From NCBI GenBank assembly GCA_020849615.1, contig JADLFW010000033.1, positions 124,001 through 188,000 of the forward strand: DNA of 64,000 nucleotides, given 5' to 3'. A program made the translations under genes and the position numbers. Within the stretch, counting starts at the first letter, position 1, and each line of letters starts with the position of its first letter. The DNA is from Phycisphaerales bacterium. Lineage in GTDB: Bacteria > Planctomycetota > Phycisphaerae > Phycisphaerales > UBA1924. Below the pieces are notes generated by a model. That model did not search any database. It was not told the DNA's origin and saw nothing but the letters and a program-made list of their open reading frames with translations. Shown here one piece after another: positions 16,630 to 25,907 of the stretch.

Positions 16630-17388
16630 ATGGATCCACGGCGTTGTCCGGAGTGCGATGGTGTGGTCGGGCCCGGCTACATGAACGTACGCGAGGACGC
16701 CGTGCTCTGCCCGGCGTGTGGAACCCTCGCACGCTTGTCGATGACGATTGAGGATCGGCTCGCCGCCCGTCTGGATGCCGCCGCCGAAGCAGTACCGCCA
16801 CCCGGCTGCGAGATCGCCCGTCACGGCTCCGCCATCGACCTGGTTTCTCGTTCGGGCAACCGAGAGGGACGGTTGTTCATCTTGTGCTCTCTTGTTTGGC
16901 TGGTAATGTGCATCGGACTAATTGGACTGGCTGGCGCCGCGATCACCCTCTATCTCGGCGGTCCGGTTCCGTTTTGGTTGCGATCGTTCCTCGGGCAGGC
17001 AGCAGCACGGGCGATTAACGGACGGGATGTCGCCGTGTTCGCCGGCTTGGCGGGAGCATTCAGCTTGATGGGGGTGGTGCTGCTGATCGTCCAGCGCACC
17101 GGTCACTTCGGTCCAGTCCGGATTTCCGCATCCTCCACCGAGATTTCCATCCGCGCGGGATTCGGTTGGCTTGGCCTGAACCGGCGTATTCGGCTCGAGC
17201 AGGTGCGCTCTGTGTCGATCGGCCCGTCCAGCCTGCGCGTAAGAGACGGTCGCCGATTCCCCGCTTTGATCATCCGAACGGATGAGCGCCTTGAGCTCGG
17301 TGCCCTCACCCCGCCCGCGGCGTGCGAGTGGCTCGCCGGTGTCCTGCGATGGCATCTCCTTGCTGTACGGCGTCCGGGCAAGGATTGA
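16630..17388 (+). CDS. Zinc-ribbon membrane protein, second of a tandem pair
   Basis: 252 residues. Four-Cys zinc ribbon (RRCPECDGVVG ... VLCPACGTLARL), the shared PPGCE...GSAIDLVSRS motif, two transmembrane helices (about residues 82-108 and 140-162) and a C-terminal domain resembling a bacterial PH-like fold (VRISASSTEISIRAGFG ... VRSVSIGPSSLRV). It begins 5 bp after the first copy's stop. The sequence is diverged from its neighbour, so the duplication is old. Function unknown. Confidence 0.7.
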   Translation: MDPRRCPECDGVVGPGYMNVREDAVLCPACGTLARLSMTIEDRLAARLDAAAEAVPPPGCEIARHGSAIDLVSRSGNREGRLFILCSLVWLVMCIGLIGLAGAAITLYLGGPVPFWLRSFLGQAAARAINGRDVAVFAGLAGAFSLMGVVLLIVQRTGHFGPVRISASSTEISIRAGFGWLGLNRRIRLEQVRSVSIGPSSLRVRDGRRFPALIIRTDERLELGALTPPAACEWLAGVLRWHLLAVRRPGKD

Positions 17389-17437
17389 CGCCTGCGGACC
17401 CCTACCCTCCTTTCCCATCCATCCCGAGCCCGCGCCC

Positions 17438-19183
17438 ATGACCAACAACCACCCCACCCTCGTTCCTGCTAGCTCCGACACCACCCAGCCCGCCCTGCGG
17501 GCATTGACCGCCGAGTTCCTCAAGACCGAGGAGAAGATCCGCCACGGCGGCGGCAAGTCGGCGATCGACCGCCAGCACGAGAAGGGACGGCTCACGGCCC
17601 GGGAGCGCGTGGAGCGGCTGATCGACAAGGGCTCGGTGTTCCAGGAGTACGGGCTGTGGGCCGCCCACAACATGTACATGGACCAGGGCGGAGCGCCGGC
17701 GGCGGGCGTCGTGACAGGGATCGGCATCGTCCAGGCCCGGCGCTGCATGATCATCGCCAACGATGCCACCGTAAAGGCGGGCGCTTTCTTCCCGATGACG
17801 TGCAAGAAGATCATCCGGGCCCAGACCATCGCGATGATGGCCCGGCTGCCGCTGGTCTACCTCGTCGACTCCGCGGGTGTGTTCCTGCCGATGCAGGAGG
17901 ATGTGTTCCCCGACACCGATGATTTCGGGCGCATCTTCCGCAACAACGCGGTGATCTCCGCGGAGGGGATCCCGCAGATCGCCGCGATCATGGGGTACTG
18001 CGTGGCGGGCGGCGGGTACCTGCCGGTGCTGTGCGACACGCTGATCATGACGGAGGGCTCGGGGCTGTACCTGGCTGGCCCGGCGCTCGTGAAGGCGGCG
18101 ATCGGGCAGGCGGTGACGGATGAGGAACTGGGCGGGGCCGAGATGCACGCCTCGATCAGCGGGACGATCGATTTCAAGGAGAAGGATGATGATGCGGCGA
18201 TCGCCCGTGTGCGGTCGCTGATGGCCAAGTACGGCAATCTGGGGCGCCATGATGGCGATGGCCCGCGCGAGGCTTCGGGCGTGCACGCGTACCACGATGG
18301 GGCGGATGTGTACGGGATCTTCAACGATGCGCCGGGCTCGCAGTACGATGTACGCGAGATCATCGGGTGCATTGTGGATGCGGGGGTGACGGTGAGCGCC
18401 GAACGCGGCTCGGAGAGCCGCGCTACCCAGGAAGCACTCGCCCCCGACTTCGATGAGTACAAGCCCGACTACGGGCAGTCGATCGTCTGCGGTTACGCCC
18501 GGATCGGCGGGCACGCCGTCGGCATCGTCGCCAATCAGAAGAAGCTGAGTATCCGGCAGATGCCGGGCGGGAAGGCCGGGCCATCAAAGGCCACCAACAT
18601 GCCGGGCGTCATCTACGACGACTCCGCCGACAAGTCGGCCCGGTTCATCATGGACTGCAACCAGCGGAAGATCCCGATCGTGTTCCTGCACGACACCACG
18701 GGGTTCATGGTGGGCCGCGACAGCGAGCAGGGTGGGATCATCCGGGCCGGCGCCAAGATGGTCAACGCCATGTCCAACTGCATCGTCCCCAAGCTCGTCG
18801 TCATCCTCGGCGGCAGCTACGGCGCGGGCAACTACGCCATGTGCGGGCGAGCCTTCGACCCCTTCCTGAGCTTCGCCTGGCCCAGCGCCAAGTGCGCGGT
18901 CATGGGCGCCAACTCCGCCACCGGCACGCTCGCCATGATCGAGGAGAAATCGCGCGAGCGCAAGGGGGAGAAGATAGACCCCGAGACCCACAAGCAGATC
19001 CTGGATGCGGTCCGGGCCAGCTACAACGAGCAGCAGGACATCCGCCACGGGGCGGCGAGAGGGTGGCTGGACCGGATCATCGAGCCGCACAAGACCCGCG
19101 AGGAGCTCATCGCAGCGCTCGATGCCGCGGCCCAGAGTTGGGACTACTCGAAGCCGTTTAGGACGGGTGTGCTGCAGACGTGA
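17438..19183 (+). CDS. Acyl-CoA carboxylase, carboxyltransferase (beta) subunit
   Basis: 581 residues with the two crotonase-like halves of the biotin-dependent carboxyltransferase family. Visible motifs include VYLVDSAGVFLPMQEDVFPD, GRIFRNNAVISAEGIPQIA, GYCVAGGGYLPVL and, in the second half, FLHDTTGFMVG and GGSYGAGNYAMCGRAFDP. It transfers CO2 from carboxybiotin to an acyl-CoA. The pattern is closest to methylcrotonyl-CoA carboxylase beta, but substrate cannot be set from sequence alone, and no biotin carboxylase subunit is adjacent. Start at 17438 is the first ATG before the conserved region and lacks a good ribosome-binding site. Confidence 0.9.
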   Translation: MTNNHPTLVPASSDTTQPALRALTAEFLKTEEKIRHGGGKSAIDRQHEKGRLTARERVERLIDKGSVFQEYGLWAAHNMYMDQGGAPAAGVVTGIGIVQARRCMIIANDATVKAGAFFPMTCKKIIRAQTIAMMARLPLVYLVDSAGVFLPMQEDVFPDTDDFGRIFRNNAVISAEGIPQIAAIMGYCVAGGGYLPVLCDTLIMTEGSGLYLAGPALVKAAIGQAVTDEELGGAEMHASISGTIDFKEKDDDAAIARVRSLMAKYGNLGRHDGDGPREASGVHAYHDGADVYGIFNDAPGSQYDVREIIGCIVDAGVTVSAERGSESRATQEALAPDFDEYKPDYGQSIVCGYARIGGHAVGIVANQKKLSIRQMPGGKAGPSKATNMPGVIYDDSADKSARFIMDCNQRKIPIVFLHDTTGFMVGRDSEQGGIIRAGAKMVNAMSNCIVPKLVVILGGSYGAGNYAMCGRAFDPFLSFAWPSAKCAVMGANSATGTLAMIEEKSRERKGEKIDPETHKQILDAVRASYNEQQDIRHGAARGWLDRIIEPHKTREELIAALDAAAQSWDYSKPFRTGVLQT

Positions 19184-19189
19184 GCGCGG

Positions 19190-20212
19190 CTACCTCACCG
19201 CCCCCACGCCCTCGAACGTGATCTTCACCGGCTTGATCTTCCCCTCCGCATCAAACTCCATCTTGTCAATGCACACCACGCGGTGATCGCGATCGGTCTC
19301 GCCCAGCGGGCGGCGGTGGTAGACGATGTACCACTCATCCCGGCCCGGCACCTGGATGATGCTGTGGTGCCCCGCGCCCGTCGCCACGTTGGGGTCCTGC
19401 TGCAGGATCTTCCCGATCCGCTGAAACGGGCCCAGCGGTGAATCCGCGATGGCGTACGCAACCGAGTAATCCGGGCCCGTCCACCCGCCCTCGGACCACA
19501 TGAAGTAGTACTTCCCCTCGCGGATGAACATGAACGGGCCTTCGACGTAGCCCTCCGGGGTGATCTCCCGGAAGCTCGCGCCGTCGTCGAAAGGCTCGAT
19601 CGAGCCGAAGTCATCGGCCAGCCGCGCGATGTTGCAGTGCCGCCAGCCACCGTAGATGATGTACCACCGGCCATCGCGGTCGTGGAACACGAACTGGTCG
19701 ATGGGCTGGGCCCCGTTGTGGAACTTGTCGATCAGCGGCTTGCCGAGGTGGTCCTTGAACGGGCCTTCGGGCCTGTCGGCCACGGCCACGCCGATCCCCC
19801 CCACCTCCGCATCGCTCTGGATGTCGTTGGCCGCGAAGAAGAAGAAATACCGGCCATCCTTCTCGACCACCGCCGGCGCCCACATCGCCCGCCGGGCCCA
19901 CGGCACCGACTCGCGTGTCAGCACCCGCTCGTGCCGCGTCCAGTTCGCCAGGTCCGGAGAGCTGAACGCATCGAAATAGACCTGCTCATCGTAACGTGCG
20001 GAGGTCGTGGGATAGATCCAGTACACCGCCTTCCCGGCCCCATCGCGGTACACCACCGCCTCCGGATCGGCGTACCAACCCGGGAAGACCGGATTACCTG
20101 TGGTGCGGGCGGTGGCGGACGAAGATTCTGCGGGCTCATTCGGTGAGCGCTGGCACGCAGCACCAGCGGAAATCGCGACAGCCGCCAGGATGAACGGCGG
20201 GATCATGTTCAT
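19190..20212 (-). CDS. Glycoside hydrolase family 43-like lipoprotein
   Basis: 340 residues. N-terminal signal MNMIPPFILAAVAISAGAAC with a Cys at 20 suggests a lipoprotein, though the lipobox is imperfect. The body has the five-bladed propeller pattern of GH43: catalytic base Asp in GWYADPEAV (residue 49), middle Asp in AQPIDQFVF and acid Glu in GYVEGPFMF. GH43 enzymes are arabinofuranosidases or xylosidases that act on plant or algal polysaccharide side chains; specificity cannot be told. Convergent with the carboxylase gene, 6 bp apart. Confidence 0.85.
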   Translation of the reverse strand: MNMIPPFILAAVAISAGAACQRSPNEPAESSSATARTTGNPVFPGWYADPEAVVYRDGAGKAVYWIYPTTSARYDEQVYFDAFSSPDLANWTRHERVLTRESVPWARRAMWAPAVVEKDGRYFFFFAANDIQSDAEVGGIGVAVADRPEGPFKDHLGKPLIDKFHNGAQPIDQFVFHDRDGRWYIIYGGWRHCNIARLADDFGSIEPFDDGASFREITPEGYVEGPFMFIREGKYYFMWSEGGWTGPDYSVAYAIADSPLGPFQRIGKILQQDPNVATGAGHHSIIQVPGRDEWYIVYHRRPLGETDRDHRVVCIDKMEFDAEGKIKPVKITFEGVGAVR

Positions 20213-20465
20213 GGACGGAAGATATCGAGCGAAACCGCTGGGGATTTACCGGGTTCGCCCCTGCCCTTTCGGCAGCCCAGCACCCGATCACCTGTCGAAC
20301 CGCCGGGTCCAGGCCTTCGTAGAAGTGTTCCAAGGGGCGTGCCGGGCCCGGCACCCGGGCGGATAGCATTCCGAGGTACTGGCACCCGGTTCGCACCCTT
20401 CTGTTCGCATGAATCCGCGGGGACTGGCCCCGCGGGAGGCCCGCCGCAATGGGCCGGAGGGAACG

Positions 20466-21410
20466 ATGGTCGCCACGAACGGCAAATCCTGGCTTGTCGC
20501 TGCCTGGCCCGGCATGGGAAATGTGGGCGTGATCGCCGGGCATGTGCTTGTGCATCAGCTCGGCATGGAGCCGGTCGCCGCGTTGAGCGGTGAGGGTGTG
20601 TTCGATCTGGAGCACGTCGAGGTCAAGGACGGAGTCGTCGGCAAGCCGCGGCTGCCGCGGGGCGTGCTGTACCAGTGGAAGGATGCTCCGGTCGGCAAGG
20701 GCTTGCTGGTGTTTCTGGCCGAGGCCCAGCCTTCAGCGCACGGGCTCGACTACGCCCGGGCTCTGCTCAAGGAAGTGTCCAAGTACAACGTTGAACGCGT
20801 GTTCACCTTCGCCGCGATGGCATCGCAGATGCACCCGTCGGCCGATGCGAGAGTGTTCACCGCCGCGACGGATACGGCGATGCTGGATGATCTGAAGGCG
20901 ATCGACATCCACGTTCTGCCCGAGGGGCAGATCAGCGGGATGAACGGCCTGTTGCTCGGCGCAGCGGTCGAGCGCAGCCTCCCGGGGGCGTGCCTCCTGG
21001 GCGAGATCCCCTTCTACGGTGCGGGCGTGCCGAACCCCAAGACCGCGCGGGCCTTGCTGGACACCTTCGGCGCGCTCCGCGACCTGCACATCGACACTTC
21101 CGAGCTCGCCGAGCAGGCCGAGAAGGTCGAGCGGGTCCTGCTGAACATGTTCGAGCAGCTCGGCGACGATGCGGCGGGCCATGGCGATGATGGCGAGGAG
21201 GATGATGATGATGAAGCCGGGCCGGAACTGCCCAAGAGCGCGGGCCCGGCGGGACTCGACAACGAGACCCAGCGGCGCATCGATGAGCTCTTCGCGCAGG
21301 CCCAGCGTGATCGCAGCACGGTCGTCAAGCTCAAGAGCGAACTCGACCGGCTCGGCGTGTTCCGCCAGTACGAAAACCGGTTCCTGGACCTGTTCCGGCG
21401 CGCGGAGTAA
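20466..21410 (+). CDS. PAC2 family protein
   Basis: 314 residues, start fixed by CGGAGGGAACG immediately upstream of ATG 20466. The chain shows the PAC2 (proteasome assembly chaperone 2-like) pattern, WPGMGNVGVIAGHVLVHQL, then LPEGQISGMNGLLLGAA and IPFYGAGVPNPKTARALL. An acidic linker (DDGEEDDDDEAGPE) precedes a C-terminal helical segment. Bacterial PAC2 proteins are widespread but not well characterised. A strong terminator follows, so it is probably monocistronic. Confidence 0.85.
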   Translation: MVATNGKSWLVAAWPGMGNVGVIAGHVLVHQLGMEPVAALSGEGVFDLEHVEVKDGVVGKPRLPRGVLYQWKDAPVGKGLLVFLAEAQPSAHGLDYARALLKEVSKYNVERVFTFAAMASQMHPSADARVFTAATDTAMLDDLKAIDIHVLPEGQISGMNGLLLGAAVERSLPGACLLGEIPFYGAGVPNPKTARALLDTFGALRDLHIDTSELAEQAEKVERVLLNMFEQLGDDAAGHGDDGEEDDDDEAGPELPKSAGPAGLDNETQRRIDELFAQAQRDRSTVVKLKSELDRLGVFRQYENRFLDLFRRAE

Positions 21411-21446
21411 GACACGAGCAAAGCCTGCTCACCAAGAGCAAGACAC

Positions 21447-21481
21447 AACGCTCTTCGGCCCGCGCCGAGGAGCGTTTTTTT
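21447..21481 (+). terminator. Rho-independent terminator of the PAC2 gene
   Basis: A 13-bp stem with one G-T pair (AACGCTCTTCGGC pairing with GCCGAGGAGCGTT, loop CCGC) is followed by seven T and a further T-rich tract. It lies about 37 bp after the stop at 21410. Confidence 0.93.
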
Positions 21482-21643
21482 CTTTCCTTTCCGTGCAAGG
21501 CCCGAGTTGGCAACCGCGTTACGCGCCGGGTTGTATATGGTGCCGCCGGGCGAGCGCCAGCGACCATGACGCCGGTTCTTCAGAGTTTGATTCTGATTTC
21601 GATCTTTTCTGGAATGCTGATTGGGCGCTTCGTATTGAGTCTT

Positions 21644-21704
21644 GGGTTTTCGCGTTGCGGGTTTCGGGGTTGGGTTTCGGGGTTGGGTTTCGGGGTTGGG
21701 GGTT
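21644..21704. repeat. 13-nt G-rich tandem repeat (G-quadruplex-prone)
   Basis: Three exact copies of GGGTTTCGGGGTT (21659-21697) are followed by GGGGGTT and preceded by one degenerate copy at 21644-21656. It lies in a stretch of lower GC than its surroundings, just upstream of the FkbM gene and on its coding strand. Confidence 0.85.
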
Positions 21705-21730
21705 GACGCCCGGGGGAGAAGGGCGCATCT

Positions 21731-22885
21731 GTGCTGGCCGATCTTCACATCACTTCCGGACAGTCCTCTACCCTTTCGAGTTCCCGGGCGCCCGGGCAGC
21801 CCAAGACCGATATGCCGGCCCGGTCCGCTCGCAGGCTCCGCGCCAGGCCCGCGCTGGAGCACACGCCGGGCCCTGTGGAACCGCCACCGGAAACCCGAGG
21901 TCATCCGAACCTGACTTCTGTGCAGCGGCTGACGCGCCGAGCGGTGATCTGGTACGCCCGCCACGAGTTTCCCCGGTACGGGCACGTGCTGAACCGCTGG
22001 GGCATCAATCGCCAGGCCGACTGGGCCCGCGCCCCGGTGGTTGAGACCCGGGAACGCTTCCATGGCCTCTGGATGCGCCTCGATACGGCCGACTTCTTCC
22101 AGAGAATTGCCTATTTCCTAGGCTCCTACCACGAGATGGATGTGCTGGCGGCGCTCGACATGGGAATGCGACCGGGCGATGCGTTCATCGACGCCGGGGC
22201 CAACATCGGGCTGGTATCGCTCCACGCCTCAGGCCGGGTCGGACCCGGCGGAATTGTGCACGCGTTTGAGCCCAATCCCGACGCCGTCCGCCGCCTGCGC
22301 TGGCACATCGCGCGGAACCTGCTCACCAACATCCGCTGCTACGAGGGCGGCCTGAGCGACTCGTCCGAGCGCCTGGAGCTGCGGGTGCCGGGCGAGGGCA
22401 ACCTGGCCGCGGGAACGCTGGGGCCGATTCCGCGGCGGTACGCCGGCCTCGTGTCGCAGGCCGCCTCAGTCGTCACGGCCGCCGGCGATGATGTGATCGA
22501 AGCCGATGACCCGCGCCCGTTGTTCATCAAGCTGGATGTGGAGGGCTTCGAGCAGAGGGCGATCACGGGCCTGCGCGAGGTCATCTCCGGCCGGTTGCCC
22601 GCGATCCTCACTGAAGTGAACGGCGAGATGCTCGAAATGAACAGCGCCTCCCCCCGCGGCATCTTCGACACGCTCGCCCCGCTGGGCTACCGGTTGTTCG
22701 CGATCGACCGCCGCGGCTTCCGCAAGCGGCATTCGCTCGCGGTGCACCCGCTCACGCGGGAGCAGATCGACCTGGAGAAGGATGTCCTGTTCCTGCACCC
22801 GGACGGCCCGCACTGGAGCCGCTTCGAGCCGGCGATGATGCAGCCGGGCCGCTACTGGCGTCACCTGTGCCCGGCCAGCCTGTAG
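21731..22885 (+). CDS. FkbM family methyltransferase
   Basis: 384 residues from a GTG at 21731 with GAGAAGG about 9 nt upstream; an ATG at 21812 is an alternative. The SAM-binding region is clear (GDAFIDAGANIGLVSLHAS, then VHAFEPNPDAVRRLRWHIARN), as is the FkbM motif FIKLDVEGFEQRAITGL. FkbM enzymes O-methylate sugars or small molecules, often in glycan or LPS contexts. The first ~60 residues are low-complexity and may not be translated. Convergent with the secreted hydrolase gene. Confidence 0.88.
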   Translation: MLADLHITSGQSSTLSSSRAPGQPKTDMPARSARRLRARPALEHTPGPVEPPPETRGHPNLTSVQRLTRRAVIWYARHEFPRYGHVLNRWGINRQADWARAPVVETRERFHGLWMRLDTADFFQRIAYFLGSYHEMDVLAALDMGMRPGDAFIDAGANIGLVSLHASGRVGPGGIVHAFEPNPDAVRRLRWHIARNLLTNIRCYEGGLSDSSERLELRVPGEGNLAAGTLGPIPRRYAGLVSQAASVVTAAGDDVIEADDPRPLFIKLDVEGFEQRAITGLREVISGRLPAILTEVNGEMLEMNSASPRGIFDTLAPLGYRLFAIDRRGFRKRHSLAVHPLTREQIDLEKDVLFLHPDGPHWSRFEPAMMQPGRYWRHLCPASL

Positions 22886-22915
22886 GACGATCGGTGCGGG
22901 ATTCACTCCGAGGCC

Positions 22916-23827
22916 TTACTTCACGCCCTCCGCCCGCAACCGCGCGGCGAGCCCGACCGGGTCCTCGAACGCGATGCTCCCCTTTTCCACCAGGCCGGCC
23001 GATTCCATGGACTCGACGCAGCGGCAGGCGACGAACACCAGGCCCTCGACGGTGGTGTGAAGTCCATCGGGCTGCATGAAAGCGATGGTGTTGGGATCGA
23101 GTTCCGCCGTGCCGAGCCGCACCTTCTGCCGGGCCCGGAGGCGGTCGAAGTCCTCCAGCAACGGAACGATGATGACGCCCTCGTTCTTGGCGGCCCAGTC
23201 ACGCAGGCGCTGATTGCATTTCGCCAGCGTTTCCACATCCGGAGTCTGCAGCGCATGCGGCACCGTCGGGCCCGTCAGGCCGTGGGTGTCGGGGAGGAGC
23301 GAGATCAGTATCGGGATGGGCTTTCCGCCCGGGCCTGCAACTCCTTCGCGTGCCCCCAGCAGCATGTTCAGGCCGCGTTCCAGCACGGCGAGGCGGTCCT
23401 CCTCGTCAAACCAGAATCCGTACGACCACCAGAAGGGGAAATCGACGGCGATGATCGCGGTCGGCGCCGCCTTCCTGGCCCGGCTGACCTGCTTCGCCCC
23501 GCGAGCCTGCGGGTCTTCGAACAGCAGCGTGTCGGCGTATGACTCCACCCGCGCGCCGGGCGGGAGCATCTTCCGCAGCACATCGGCGAGGTTCGCGGCG
23601 GGCAGCCCCATCATCCCGCTCGTGTTGAACCCGGCGCTGATACTCGCCCCGATCACCACGACGTGGTCCAGAACTCGCCGTTGCGACGGGTCGGCAGCCG
23701 CGGCACCCCCGGCCTCGTTCGCGGGCGCTACGACCGGTGATGAAGATTCGGGCGATGCCGGCGGCTCGATCCCGCGTGTTGTCGCGGCGATCAGCGCCAA
23801 ACACAACGTGAAGAACCACGATTGCAT
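22916..23827 (-). CDS. Secreted SGNH-like hydrolase
   Basis: 303 residues. Start at ATG 23827 with GGAGGTTG upstream; the N-terminus MQSWFFTLCLALIAATTRG is a signal peptide. A low-complexity Ala/Pro segment precedes VVVIGASISAGFN, which fits block I of the SGNH/GDSL fold with Ser as nucleophile, and QPDGLHTT near the C-terminus fits the catalytic Asp-x-x-His. It is probably an extracytoplasmic esterase or acetylxylan-type deacetylase; substrate unknown. Confidence 0.7.
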   Translation of the reverse strand: MQSWFFTLCLALIAATTRGIEPPASPESSSPVVAPANEAGGAAAADPSQRRVLDHVVVIGASISAGFNTSGMMGLPAANLADVLRKMLPPGARVESYADTLLFEDPQARGAKQVSRARKAAPTAIIAVDFPFWWSYGFWFDEEDRLAVLERGLNMLLGAREGVAGPGGKPIPILISLLPDTHGLTGPTVPHALQTPDVETLAKCNQRLRDWAAKNEGVIIVPLLEDFDRLRARQKVRLGTAELDPNTIAFMQPDGLHTTVEGLVFVACRCVESMESAGLVEKGSIAFEDPVGLAARLRAEGVK

Positions 23828-23884
23828 GGAAGACAACCTCCGAGCCCCGGCCTCCGGAGCCATCGGAGCATACCAGACGCCTAC

Positions 23885-24766
23885 TCAGCTTTCGGGGTTC
23901 CCCGGGCTCTCCAGATTCTCCGCGGATCCGGTGATCCCGTTGAAGCTGTCCGTGCCCGGCACCGGGCCGGCCGGGTCGTCCATCTGCTCGGGCCGGGCCC
24001 GGAGCGTGATCTCGGAACTGGGCGAGTCCTGCTCGACAAGGATGGCCCGCCGGCGGACCAGCTCCAGCACGGCCAGGAACAGCCCGATCATCTCGGAGCG
24101 CGTTCGCCCGTTGAAGACGGCCGTGAGGCCCAGCCCACCCGGGCCCGTGGCGGCCTCGCGCCGCAGGCGATCCAGGATGTCCTCGGCATGGAGTTCGATG
24201 GGGGTGTCGTCGTAGGTGACTTGGTGGTCGCCGAGGCGGTCAAAGTTGACGGTCTCGCAGATGCGGCGGAAGGCTTCCGCCAGGTCGAATACCCCGACTT
24301 CCTCCAGTTCCACGCCGTCGAGCTGCTGTTCGATCGCGCCGCGGAGCGTGTCGCGGTCGATGGCCGCCGCTCCGGTCGGGAACTTGCGCTCCCACTCGCT
24401 CCTGCGCCGCTCCAGCGTATCCGCCGCATCACGGTACTGCTTGTACGCCAGCAGCTGCCGCACCAGCTCGGCCCGCGGATCCTCCGACGGCTCGCTCTCG
24501 ACCGCCGGGCCCGCGCCGCCGCCCTCGGGGCGGAACGCCAGCATCCGCGACTTGATCTCCATGAGCGTCGCCGCCATGACGAGGAACTCGCCGGCCGCGT
24601 CGATGTCGATCCGGTCGATCTGCTTGAGGAATGCCATGTATTGATCGGCGATCCGCGCGACGGGGATATCCGCGACCTCGACCTCCGATTTGCGGATGAG
24701 GAAGAGCAGCAGGTCGAGCGGTCCCTCGAAGGCTTCCAGCTTGACGCGGTAATCATCGGTCAGCAC
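23885..24766 (-). CDS. scpA: Segregation and condensation protein A
   Basis: 293 residues from a GTG at 24766 with GGAG upstream; a GTG at 24820 is possible but would leave only 16 bp to the divergent kdsD start. The N-terminus YRVKLEAFEGPLDLLLFLIR is the kleisin ScpA hallmark, followed by ADQYMAFLKQIDRIDI, AAGEFLVMAATLMEIKSRML and the C-terminal winged-helix region (IGLFLAVLELVRRRAI). ScpA bridges the SMC heads in chromosome condensation. The usual partner scpB is not in the window. Confidence 0.93.
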   Translation of the reverse strand: MLTDDYRVKLEAFEGPLDLLLFLIRKSEVEVADIPVARIADQYMAFLKQIDRIDIDAAGEFLVMAATLMEIKSRMLAFRPEGGGAGPAVESEPSEDPRAELVRQLLAYKQYRDAADTLERRRSEWERKFPTGAAAIDRDTLRGAIEQQLDGVELEEVGVFDLAEAFRRICETVNFDRLGDHQVTYDDTPIELHAEDILDRLRREAATGPGGLGLTAVFNGRTRSEMIGLFLAVLELVRRRAILVEQDSPSSEITLRARPEQMDDPAGPVPGTDSFNGITGSAENLESPGNPES

Positions 24767-24836
24767 ATCAGACTCCGGTCGGGTCGCACCTGCCGCCGCC
24801 CTGTCGCGGACGGGCGCCACAGTCTACTCTCTAGGC

Positions 24837-25898
24837 ATGACCGACCGCGCGGGTTCTGCGCCCAAACCCTTCGACCCTGCCCGAGAGCTCAGGTTCGCCC
24901 GGGATGTCCTCCGCGCCGAATCGGAGGCCCTCTTCCGCCTCGCCGACAGCCTTGGGGGGGAGTTTCACCGGGCCGTTGACCTGATCGTCCGCTGCGCGGA
25001 TTCGGGCGGCACGGTTCTGGTCACCGGGCTGGGCAAGTCGGGCCTGGTCGGTGGCAAGATCGCCGCCACGCTGTCGTCCCTGGGGGTTCCTTCCCACCCC
25101 GTTCACCCCTCCGAAGCCGCCCACGGCGACCTGGGCCGGTTCCGCCCCACCGATACCGTGCTGTGCATCTCCTTCTCCGGCGAGACCGATGAGGTAGTCA
25201 ACCTCGCCTCGATCCTCCGGCAGGATGGGCTGCCCATTATCTCGATCACCGGTGGCCCGGTGGCCGAGCCCGACGGTGGCGACCGCAAGTCAGGCCTCGA
25301 GCGGCTCGCCACGGTCGCGCTTCGGCTCGGCATCGACAAGGAGGCCGGCGCTCCCGACTTCGTGGCCCCGACCTGCTCCACGACCGCGACGATGGCGCTC
25401 GGCGATGCCCTCGCCCTCGCCGCGGCCCGGCGCCGGCACTTCACCGATGCCGACTTCGCCCGCCGCCATCCGGGGGGTTCGCTGGGCGACCTCCTCCGCC
25501 CGATCATGGAGGTGGTCCGCTTCGTGGCGGGGCGCAACATGCCCGTAGTCGCCCACGATTCGACCGTCGATGCGGCCCTCCGTCGAGTCGCCGAAGCGGG
25601 GCGTCGTCCCGGAGCCCTCATTTTGGTCGATCCCGGCACCGGGAGGCTCTCGGGCATCTTCACGGATGCCGACCTCCGCCGCCTGATTCTCCGCGACCCG
25701 CGCGAGCTTGATCGGCCCGTCGAGCAGGTCATGACCCGCCAGCCGCGGGCCCTTCCCGACACGGCCCTGGTCCGCGATGCGGTGCGCATGATCCGTGAGA
25801 ACCGGCAGGATGAGATCCCGGTGGTTGACTCGGCCGGGCGGCCCGTCGGGCTGCTTGATGTCCAGGACCTCATCGCCATGCGCCTGGTGAAGGACTGA
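24837..25898 (+). CDS. kdsD: Arabinose-5-phosphate isomerase
   Basis: 353 residues. An N-terminal SIS domain (VLVTGLGKSGLVGGKIAATL, SSLGVPSHPVHPSEAAHGDLG, LCISFSGETDEV) is followed by two CBS domains with GIFTDADLRR and GLLDVQDLIAM. It interconverts ribulose 5-phosphate and arabinose 5-phosphate, the first committed step to KDO. The next gene, kdsC, follows 9 bp downstream. Confidence 0.94.
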   Translation: MTDRAGSAPKPFDPARELRFARDVLRAESEALFRLADSLGGEFHRAVDLIVRCADSGGTVLVTGLGKSGLVGGKIAATLSSLGVPSHPVHPSEAAHGDLGRFRPTDTVLCISFSGETDEVVNLASILRQDGLPIISITGGPVAEPDGGDRKSGLERLATVALRLGIDKEAGAPDFVAPTCSTTATMALGDALALAAARRRHFTDADFARRHPGGSLGDLLRPIMEVVRFVAGRNMPVVAHDSTVDAALRRVAEAGRRPGALILVDPGTGRLSGIFTDADLRRLILRDPRELDRPVEQVMTRQPRALPDTALVRDAVRMIRENRQDEIPVVDSAGRPVGLLDVQDLIAMRLVKD

Positions 25899-25907
25899 GC
25901 CGCCGCC

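Noticed and set aside
21577..21600. Sequence CAGAGTTTGATTCTG resembling the 5' end of 16S rRNA
   Set aside because: Similarity stops after about 14 bases and nothing downstream resembles rRNA; treated as chance.
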